Assembly: GCA_900552315.1 (NCBI GenBank)
Contig: URZM01000135.1
Span: 1-5,941, forward strand
Direction of reading: 5' to 3'
From: an uncultured Bacteroidales bacterium
Lineage (GTDB): Bacteria; Bacteroidota; Bacteroidia; Bacteroidales; Muribaculaceae
Length of the DNA stretch: 5,941 bases
Both the position numbers and the translations under genes were made by a program. This document shows, one piece after another, positions 1 to 4,848 of the stretch (position 1 is the stretch's first letter; every line of letters begins with the position of its first letter). Under the pieces are notes generated by a model, which was given only the letters and a program-made list of their open reading frames with translations, had not been told where the DNA came from and did no database searches.

Positions 1-39
1 TCCTTGTATTTTAAATTAATTAATGTTTCAAACTCCGGC

Positions 40-182
40 TGTTAAAGAAATTACCCTTGGTCCGGCTGCTTTTTGGCAAAACCCTTCAGCGCCTTAGTCA
101 CATAGCCCGCTATGCTCCTGCGGCTTAAAAGGCTTTTGCCTAAAAACCAGCCGCCCCAAATTTTAACGTTTCTTTTTAAACA
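40..182. repeat. Long imperfect inverted repeat upstream of efp
   Basis: A large imperfect palindrome is centred near 107-108. The core is perfect: CATAGC (101-106), a CC spacer and GCTATG (109-114). Outside a poorly paired zone, 63-86 pairs well with 129-153, sharing CGGCTG, TTTTT, GGCAAAA and CTT blocks. Outermost, TGTT-AAAGAAA at 40-50 mirrors TTTCTTTTTAAACA at 169-182. It encodes no convincing protein, and its T and A blocks sit inside the arms rather than after a stem, so it is not a simple terminator. It could be a dispersed intergenic palindromic element, a miniature transposon remnant or a structured RNA. The symmetry is visible here; the dispersed-repeat idea is inference. Confidence 0.6.
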
Positions 183-204
183 ACCTCTAAAATGTTTTTC
201 CCTG

Positions 205-212
205 CAAAGCTA
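205..212 (-). promoter_or_regulatory. Possible divergent -7 box on the minus strand
   Basis: Read on the minus strand, this is TAGCTTTG, a match to the Bacteroidota -7 consensus TAnnTTTG. Its surroundings (200-220) nearly mirror the efp -7 region (269-288): both read TTTTTCGT, then TA-CTTTG, then CAGG. No TTTG lies 17-23 nt upstream on that strand, so the -33 half is missing. It could drive a gene beyond the left edge, transcribed through the inverted repeat. Weak call. Confidence 0.25.
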
Positions 213-251
213 ACGAAAAATCTCGGTATAACGGCATATCAGACGGTTAAA

Positions 252-283
252 TTTGCGGTGGCACGAATTTTTTCGTAACTTTG
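252..283 (+). promoter_or_regulatory. Bacteroidota-type promoter for efp
   Basis: TTTG at 252-255 and TAACTTTG at 276-283 are separated by 20 nt, fitting the sigma-ABfr consensus (TTTG about 20 nt before TAnnTTTG). Transcription should start near 290, giving a leader of about 95 nt before the efp ATG at 385. The same box sequence and spacer occur at two other promoters in this window, which strengthens the call. It probably drives efp, the glycosyltransferase and radC together. Confidence 0.7.
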
Positions 284-307
284 CAGGCGCGTTGCACCCC
301 GATTGCC

Positions 308-321
308 CGGCGCTTCCGCCG
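308..321 (+). other. Small GC hairpin in the efp leader
   Basis: CGGCG (308-312) and CGCCG (317-321) form a perfect 5-bp stem around a CTTC loop, shortly after the predicted transcription start and 63 nt before the efp start codon. The leader turns A/T-rich just before the ATG, as is usual for Bacteroidota genes lacking a Shine-Dalgarno sequence. No T-run follows, so it is not a terminator. It may stabilise the 5' end of the mRNA or be chance in GC-rich sequence. Confidence 0.25.
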
Positions 322-384
322 CCCCGCGCAGTCCGGATGTACACCAGCATTTCACAACGAATCATATAACGCATTATATTTCAA

Positions 385-951
385 ATGATTAACGCTCAAG
401 ACATCAAAAACGGCACCTGCATCCGCATGGATGGCCGCCTGTATTTCGTAATCGAGTTCCTCCATGTAAAACCCGGCAAGGGCAACACCTTCATGCGCAC
501 GAAGCTCAAGGACGTGGTCGACGGCCGCGTGCTCGAGCGCCGCTTCAACATCGGCGAGAAGCTGGAGGATGTACGTGTGGAGCGCCGTCCCTACCAGTTC
601 CTCTACAGCGAGGGGGGCGACGACATCTTCATGAACCAGGAGACATACGATCAGGTGCCCATCAACAAGGAGCTGGTGACCGGCGCGGCCTTCATGAAAG
701 AGGGCGACGTGGTTGAGGTGGTAAGCGACGCTTCCACAGACACCGTGTTGTACGCCGAGATGCCTACCAAGACCGTGCTCAAGATTACATACACCGAGCC
801 GGGCCTGAAGGGCGACACCGCCACCAACACGCTGAAGCCCGCCACCGTGGAGACAGGCGCCACCGTACGCGTGCCCCTCTTCATCAACGAGGGCGAGTCC
901 ATCGAGGTAGACACCCGCGACGGTTCATACGTGAGCCGCGTGAAAGCGTAA
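385..951 (+). CDS. efp: Translation elongation factor P (EF-P)
   Basis: EF-P binds ribosomes stalled on consecutive prolines, between the P and E sites, and promotes peptide bond formation in the cytoplasm. The 188-residue length is standard. Residues 1-64 fit the KOW-like N-terminal domain, with the loop HVKPGKGNTF at 27-36 placing Lys32 at the tip, where other EF-Ps carry a modified residue. Two OB-fold domains follow (about 66-127 and 130-186). The family signature K-x-A-x4-G-x2-V-x-V-P is at 151-164, ending with Gly170. The ending DTRDGSYVSRVKA is typical. A lysine rather than arginine at the tip argues against EarP-type rhamnosylation; whether it is modified cannot be seen. The start is the first ATG after an A/T-rich leader with no Shine-Dalgarno. 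It is the first gene after the 252-283 promoter and lies 21 nt before the glycosyltransferase. Confidence 0.97.
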   Translation: MINAQDIKNGTCIRMDGRLYFVIEFLHVKPGKGNTFMRTKLKDVVDGRVLERRFNIGEKLEDVRVERRPYQFLYSEGGDDIFMNQETYDQVPINKELVTGAAFMKEGDVVEVVSDASTDTVLYAEMPTKTVLKITYTEPGLKGDTATNTLKPATVETGATVRVPLFINEGESIEVDTRDGSYVSRVKA

Positions 952-972
952 CACGACCCGCCGCCGACAGCC

Positions 973-1995
973 ATGCCGAACACACCCCACGCCGAGACCA
1001 TGCGCTTCTCCATCATAGTGCCGGTCTACAACCGCGAGGCGGAGGTGGCCGACCTGTTGGCAAGCCTCGAGGCCCAGACCGACAGCGGATTCCAGGTGGT
1101 GATAGTGGAGGATGGCTCCACGCTCCCCTGCGACCGCGTATGCGAGAAATATCGCGGGGCGGTCAACCTCAAATATTACCGCAAAAGCAACGAAGGGCGC
1201 TCCATAGCCCGCAACTACGGTATGGACAGAGCCGACGGAGACTATTTTGTCTTCGTCGACTCTGACTGCATATTGCCCCCGGAGTACATAGCCACCCTGC
1301 GTCGATGCCTGAAAGAGTCATACACCGACTGCTTCGGAGGCCCGGACGCGGCCCACGACTCATTCACCACCACGCAGAAAGCCATAAACTACTCCATGAC
1401 CTCCCTGCTCACCACCGGCGGCATACGCGGCGGCAAGGTGCAGATGGAGAAATTCGTGCCGCGCACATTCAACATGGGATTCTCTCGCACGGTCTACGAG
1501 AAAGTGGGCGGATTCCGCGAGATGTTCAGCGAAGACATAGACATGAGCACCCGCATCCGCCTGGCCGGATTCGGGATAAGCCTGTTCCGTCACGTCTACG
1601 TCTACCACAAACGCCGGGTGGACCTCCGCAAGTTCTGGCGGCAGGTGCACGTGTTCGGCATGAGCCGCATCACCCTGCAGCTGCTTTACCCCGGCTCCAT
1701 GAAACTGGTGCATACGCTCCCGGCGGTCTTCACCATAGGATCCGGCCTGCTAATCCTGCTCGCCATATTCTGGCGCCGGTGGTGCATCCTGCCTCTTGCG
1801 GCATACATACTCGCCGTCTGGGTCACCGGTATCATCAGCACCAAGAGCCTGAAGATAGGGTCGCTGGGCGTGCTTACGAGCCTGACGCAGCTTTACGGCT
1901 ACGGCACAGGGTTCATAGGGGCGTACGTATGGAAGATACTGCTGCGCCACGGTCGGGACGAGGCCCGCGAGGTGGAGATGCGGCGAGGCAAATGA
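973..1995 (+). CDS. Family 2 glycosyltransferase with C-terminal membrane segments
   Basis: This is a GT-A fold glycosyltransferase that would transfer a sugar from a nucleotide-sugar donor to an acceptor at the cytoplasmic face of the inner membrane. The donor, acceptor and glycan cannot be told from sequence. The fold starts with FSIIVPVYNR (12-21) and VIVEDGS (43-49). GRSIARNYGMDRADGD (75-90) leads to the metal-binding Asp-Ser-Asp at 96-98 (FVDSDC). Asn-Met-Gly at 167-169 and Glu187-Asp188 (FSEDIDMSTR) mark the acceptor side and likely catalytic base. Hydrophobic stretches at about 248-266, 271-288 and 298-324 suggest two or three membrane segments before a charged tail. The first ATG is used, but Met10 (position 1000) gives MRFSIIVPVYNR, closer to many relatives. 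It follows efp by 21 nt and ends 4 nt before radC, so co-transcription is likely. Confidence 0.9.
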   Translation: MPNTPHAETMRFSIIVPVYNREAEVADLLASLEAQTDSGFQVVIVEDGSTLPCDRVCEKYRGAVNLKYYRKSNEGRSIARNYGMDRADGDYFVFVDSDCILPPEYIATLRRCLKESYTDCFGGPDAAHDSFTTTQKAINYSMTSLLTTGGIRGGKVQMEKFVPRTFNMGFSRTVYEKVGGFREMFSEDIDMSTRIRLAGFGISLFRHVYVYHKRRVDLRKFWRQVHVFGMSRITLQLLYPGSMKLVHTLPAVFTIGSGLLILLAIFWRRWCILPLAAYILAVWVTGIISTKSLKIGSLGVLTSLTQLYGYGTGFIGAYVWKILLRHGRDEAREVEMRRGK

Positions 1996-1999
1996 GGCC

Positions 2000-2748
2000 A
2001 TGATAATCAAAGAGTCAGACACACCGCTGCCGGCAGGCGCCGCCTGCGAGCCAAGACCCGCGCTCCCCAGGGTGAAGGACATGAGCGAGGAGGACCAGCC
2101 TCGCGAGAAAGCGGAGAAATTCGGGTGCGGGGCCCTGTCCGTGGCAGACCTGTGGGCGCTCGTGCTGCGCACCGGCTCGGTGGGCAACCCGTGACGAAAC
2201 TGTGCCGGGACATGATGGCCGCCAGCGACAACCGCCTCACGCGCCTGGAACGCCGCTCCCGCCGTGAACTCATGGAAATCAAAGGGCTGGGAAAGACCAA
2301 GGCCATACAGGTGGAGGCCGTCATGGAGCTGATACGCCGCTACAACGCCGAGGTGCCCGCCGCGCTGCCCGAGATACGCTCATCGTCCGACATATACGCA
2401 GTCATACGCCCGCGCATAGCGCACCTGCCCCACGAGGAGGTGTGGGTGGTGGTCATGGATCGCAAGCACCGCGTGACAAAACTCTTCCAGGCATCCAAGG
2501 GCGGATGGGCCTCCAGCCTGTTCGACATAAAGGTAATAATCAAGGAGGCACTGCTGGAGAACGCCTCGGCCATAGCCCTGTGCCACAACCACCCCTCAGG
2601 CAACATGCGCCCCTCGGCGCAAGACGACGACATCACGCGCCGCTGCGCCAAGGCATGTAGTGTAATGGACCTGAACCTGCTGGACCACCTGATAGTAAGC
2701 CCCCACACCTATTACTCATACGCCGACGAGCACCGCCTACCCTCTTGA
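2000..2748 (+). pseudogene. radC: RadC/JAB-domain protein, split by a -1 frameshift
   Basis: Two adjacent frames together make one RadC-family protein. Frame one (2000-2194) gives 64 residues with EEDQPREK and ALSVADLWALVLRTGS, then stops at TGA. Frame two resumes the family pattern at VTKLCRDMMA (from 2191) and runs to 2748. One extra base near 2189-2190 (AACCC to AACCCC) restores a 249-residue protein. In that reconstruction, a helix-hairpin-helix (MEIKGLGKTKA) lies at about 92-103, and the metalloprotease-like JAB/MPN motif HNHPSG-x4-S-x2-D gives His196, His198, Ser206 and Asp209. Everything but the one base looks intact, so the break is recent or a sequencing error. Met28 (2081) is an alternative start. 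RadC was named for DNA repair, but its biochemical role is unsettled. It starts 4 nt after the glycosyltransferase stop, as the last gene of the cluster. Confidence 0.85.
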
Positions 2749-2753
2749 CCGGC

Positions 2754-2769
2754 ACGGATATCCGTTTTC
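2754..2769 (+). terminator. Weak terminator-like palindrome after radC
   Basis: ACGGATATCCGT (2754-2765) is a perfect 12-bp palindrome starting 6 nt after the radC stop and running into TTTTC. As RNA it would give only about four stem pairs around an ATAT loop, so termination would be weak. It may mark the end of the efp-glycosyltransferase-radC transcript, possibly with the next hairpin at 2781-2798. Confidence 0.3.
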
Positions 2770-2780
2770 AAGAAAATCCC

Positions 2781-2798
2781 ATCCGCGATTTGGCGGAT
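2781..2798. promoter_or_regulatory. Inverted repeat over the -33 box of the secreted-protein gene
   Basis: ATCCGC (2781-2786) and GCGGAT (2793-2798) are perfect inverted half-sites separated by GATTTG, which contains the promoter's TTTG element (2789-2792). This geometry suits an operator whose bound dimer would cover the -33 box. It could instead be a second transcript-end hairpin for radC, though A-rich rather than T-rich sequence follows. No regulator can be named. Confidence 0.35.
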
Positions 2799-2820
2799 AA
2801 AACAAGAATGATTAACTTTG
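2789..2820 (+). promoter_or_regulatory. Bacteroidota-type promoter for the duplicated secreted protein
   Basis: TTTG at 2789-2792 and TAACTTTG at 2813-2820 are 20 nt apart, the same architecture as the efp and tRNA promoters. Transcription should begin near 2827, leaving a short A/T-rich leader of about 23 nt before the ATG at 2850. This makes the gene a separate transcription unit from radC. The -33 box lies inside an inverted repeat. Confidence 0.7.
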
Positions 2821-2849
2821 AGGCATTAATCATTTAATCCCTTTTAATA

Positions 2850-3965
2850 ATGGGCAAAATCACTCTGCTTATCGCCGGTTTGCTGACAACATTGCTCTGC
2901 GCCACGTCCAAGGCCCAGGACGAAGCCCCGGACTACGCCGGGCTCACACCCCAGCAATTGGAACACATGCTTCTTCCCCCGCTGCTCAACAGCATCGAGG
3001 TCGGCTCTCCCGACACCCTCCTACTTGCACAGCCGGGGATGCTCTTCGGCGACATAATCCCGCGCATGAACCTGGTGTCACCGTTCAAGGGTTCAGACGT
3101 CAAGACATCAATATTCCCCTCAGGGCAAGGATCGATATACGTGTGGCAAATGCCGGAACCGGCCGAAGTCACACAATGCAAATACATAGCCTTCGTGCCT
3201 TGGGACGAGGTGTACAAGATGTATGGTGTGGAGAAAACTTTCGATTTCAGATTCCTGGACAAGACGGATGACGGCGACGACAAGCCTGAGACCCCGGAGC
3301 CATGGGTTCTCGGCAGTTCCTCCATAAACGGACATTCCAACTACGGCTGCATCAGTTGTCCCGCATCCGCAGAGGCTTTTGTAGAAATGCTCGGAGCTGC
3401 CGACCTTCTGTTCAACCGCGAAAAATACGAGGCCTCCCTCCAAGAGATGTCCCGCAAACAGTGGGAATACAGGTTCCTCCCGGAGGTAAGCATGTATTGC
3501 GAGCCTTTCGACTACATCGGGGGACTCGTTTCCGACCCCGATTATGTGGCCGGCCGCATGCTCAAGGCACGAGGCTACCGTCCGATATTTCCTGAAGGAA
3601 CCGTGAAATGCACTCCCTTCGCCTCCGACCTCGGCTACATATATGTATGGTGCCTTCCTGAACCGGATACCGACACCCAATGCCGCTATATAGCCTTTGT
3701 ACCCGACATGCAGGAGAATCGTTATAAGATATTCATGCAAAGCCGTTCCGTGGACGCGGGCCAAAACGGACAGGATTCTTCGCTCTGGAGACTTGGCACG
3801 TTTGACGGCACAGACGAGATACGGTTCTCCGATTGCGGGGAGACAGACCCTGCCATGGATGAAGCAGATTTCCTGCGAAAGCTCCAGGAGCATGGCTGCA
3901 TTGACACAAAATGCGAAAAGATTCCTTTACCGATTCCGAATCCGGACCCGGTACCGGAGGACTGA
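2850..3965 (+). CDS. Secreted protein of unknown function with two tandem modules
   Basis: I do not recognise this 371-residue protein. The N-terminus MGKITLLIAGLLTTLLCATS, with SKA at 20-22, looks like a signal peptide cut after Ala22, so export to the periplasm or beyond is likely. Cys17 lies in the hydrophobic core but lacks a good lipobox. The mature part holds two diverged copies of one module: residues 94-117 and 262-285 match at 17 of 24 positions, sharing IYVW, PEP, TQC and YIAFVP. Each is followed by a W-x-LG segment (152-155 and 313-316) and a Cys-rich, acidic stretch. Copies are about 168 residues apart, with a charged linker near 188-205. The tail (359-370) has Pro at nearly every second position. 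There are several cysteines and no recognisable catalytic motif. It has its own promoter, and the start follows an A/T-rich leader. Confidence 0.8.
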   Translation: MGKITLLIAGLLTTLLCATSKAQDEAPDYAGLTPQQLEHMLLPPLLNSIEVGSPDTLLLAQPGMLFGDIIPRMNLVSPFKGSDVKTSIFPSGQGSIYVWQMPEPAEVTQCKYIAFVPWDEVYKMYGVEKTFDFRFLDKTDDGDDKPETPEPWVLGSSSINGHSNYGCISCPASAEAFVEMLGAADLLFNREKYEASLQEMSRKQWEYRFLPEVSMYCEPFDYIGGLVSDPDYVAGRMLKARGYRPIFPEGTVKCTPFASDLGYIYVWCLPEPDTDTQCRYIAFVPDMQENRYKIFMQSRSVDAGQNGQDSSLWRLGTFDGTDEIRFSDCGETDPAMDEADFLRKLQEHGCIDTKCEKIPLPIPNPDPVPED

Positions 3966-4051
3966 TTGCCTCACAAACCCGAATACAGCCATATCCCATG
4001 CTGCACATGCCCTGGTATTTGGCGTGATTTCAATCCGCCGGAAGCATCCGG

Positions 4052-4083
4052 TTTGGCAGTGTAAGGATTTATTGCTAACTTTG
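4052..4083 (+). promoter_or_regulatory. Bacteroidota-type promoter for tRNA-Leu
   Basis: TTTG at 4052-4055 and TAACTTTG at 4076-4083 are 20 nt apart. The predicted start near 4090 leaves about 32 nt of 5' leader before the mature tRNA, to be removed by RNase P. No other gene lies between promoter and tRNA. Confidence 0.7.
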
Positions 4084-4121
4084 TGGTGCTTTAGCGATTT
4101 CCCCGCAGGCCGCAAGCGCAT

Positions 4122-4206
4122 GCAGAAATGGTGGAATGGTAGACACGAAAGACTTAAAATCTTTTGGGACGGAAGTTCCGTGCGGGTTCGAGTCCCGCTT
4201 TCTGTA
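4122..4206 (+). tRNA. tRNA-Leu (anticodon UAA)
   Basis: A full class II cloverleaf can be drawn. The acceptor GCAGAAA (4122-4128) pairs with TTTCTGT (4199-4205), with a G-U at the first pair, and the discriminator is A4206. The D-stem is GTG/CAC (4131-4133/4144-4146), with the conserved GG at 4138-4139. Anticodon stem AAAGA/TCTTT (4148-4152/4160-4164) encloses CTTAAAA, giving anticodon TAA at 4155-4157, which reads UUA and UUG. The long variable arm expected of leucine tRNAs is present (GGGAC/GTTCC, 4166-4170/4175-4179). The T arm is GCGGG-TTCGAGT-CCCGC (4182-4198). CCA is not encoded (CGC follows the discriminator), so it must be added after transcription. It has its own promoter and terminator. 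Confidence 0.96.
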
Positions 4207-4222
4207 CGCAGTTTTTCAATCT

Positions 4223-4262
4223 CGGTGTGTCAAAATCCCGGTTTTGGCACACCGTTTCGTTT
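4223..4262 (+). terminator. Rho-independent-type terminator after tRNA-Leu
   Basis: A 13-bp stem (4223-4235 with 4242-4254, one G-U pair) encloses a six-base TCCCGG loop. It is followed by the T-rich tail TTTCGTTT (4255-4262). It begins 17 nt after the tRNA discriminator base and ends 20 nt before the VanZ-like start, so it likely ends the tRNA transcript. If it leaks, the VanZ-like gene could be read from the tRNA promoter. Confidence 0.75.
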
Positions 4263-4282
4263 ATCCCACATACGGATACTTT

Positions 4283-4693
4283 ATGTCCCTGATTGTCAGA
4301 ATCATTAATCTCATGCCCCGCCTGGCGTGCTCTTCGCTCACCGTGGCTCTCATACTTTGGCTCACGCTGGCGCCCCGCCCGGTGGGCGACATGGACGTGC
4401 CCCTTTTTCCGGATGCCGACAAGCTCGTGCATGCCGTCATGTTCGGCTTCCTGACATGGATGCTCTACATAGACATTGGCAAGACCAGTCGCCGTGTCCC
4501 CTCGGTGGCAGCCACCGGCCTGTGCGCTGCCGCCTCGGCCATCTTCGGGGCACTGACCGAGCTGTTGCAGAGAATCATGGAGGCAGGTCGCAGCATGGAA
4601 GGCGCCGATTTGGCGGCAGACGCCCTCGGGGCCGCAATAGCCTGTGCGGCCATCCTTACCCTCAGAGACAGGCTCCCACCCCTAAAATACTGA
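4283..4693 (+). CDS. VanZ-like small membrane protein
   Basis: A 136-residue inner-membrane protein of the VanZ-like family. VanZ itself gives low-level teicoplanin resistance, but most relatives have no known role, so resistance should not be assumed. Hydrophobic segments lie at about 14-31, 49-64, 74-95 and 107-126. Family hallmarks are Asp46-Lys47-x2-His50 (DADKLVHAVMFG), Glu93 and Gln96 (TELLQ), Gly102-Arg103-Ser104, and Asp109 followed by Ala-Leu-Gly. Asp113 stands where many relatives have Asn. The reading frame is open further upstream, but that part overlaps the tRNA and terminator, so ATG 4283 (MSLIVRIINLMPRL) is chosen; Met11 at 4313 is another option. No promoter is evident in the gap after the tRNA terminator, so expression may depend on read-through. 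A terminator-like hairpin follows the stop. Confidence 0.85.
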   Translation: MSLIVRIINLMPRLACSSLTVALILWLTLAPRPVGDMDVPLFPDADKLVHAVMFGFLTWMLYIDIGKTSRRVPSVAATGLCAAASAIFGALTELLQRIMEAGRSMEGADLAADALGAAIACAAILTLRDRLPPLKY

Positions 4694-4704
4694 GATATAC
4701 GGAA

Positions 4705-4753
4705 TTGAGGTAGCCTACACCAGGCTGTCCCGTTTTTTTGCGCATCACCTCAA
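4705..4753 (+). terminator. Terminator-like nested hairpin after the VanZ-like gene
   Basis: AGCCT (4712-4716) and AGGCT (4722-4726) form a short stem; a run of seven T lies at 4733-4739 after a six-base gap. A second perfect 7-bp inverted pair, TTGAGGT (4705-4711) and ACCTCAA (4747-4753), brackets the structure. Placed 11 nt after the VanZ-like stop and 95 nt before the next gene, it probably ends that transcript. The inner stem is short, so efficiency is uncertain. Confidence 0.5.
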
Positions 4754-4848
4754 CTTATAGCCGCCTATTTGTGTTTAACTACTGAAAACTCTCCTCTACC
4801 AGCTCTATATTTTAGACTATATTATTCTGACTAAAACTCACACAGCCC

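Noticed and set aside
337..369. Ten-codon upstream open frame in the efp leader
   Set aside because: A short ATG-to-TAA frame is expected by chance, and no stall motif or conserved feature is visible.
1750..2187. Minus-strand frame of 145 codons over the glycosyltransferase-radC junction
   Set aside because: It is antisense to two recognisable gene products and has no coherent domain.
2125..2190. Independent start for the downstream radC half
   Set aside because: The first 22 residues from ATG 2125 are out-of-frame reading of conserved RadC codons and do not resemble the family.
2175..2200. Programmed -1 frameshifting in radC
   Set aside because: No X-XXY-YYZ slippery heptamer and no clear downstream stem were found; a lost C in a short C run is simpler.
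4136..4282. Upstream extension of the VanZ-like frame
   Set aside because: The extension starts inside the tRNA and crosses the terminator hairpin; family similarity begins only after ATG 4283.
3697..4308. Plus-strand open frame of 203 codons across the secreted-protein end and tRNA
   Set aside because: It overlaps the better-supported secreted-protein gene in another frame and then runs through the tRNA and its terminator.
4768..4813. Promoter for the TamB-like gene
   Set aside because: TTTG at 4768 and TATATTTT at 4806 are 34 nt apart and the second box is imperfect, so the spacing does not fit the Bacteroidota consensus.
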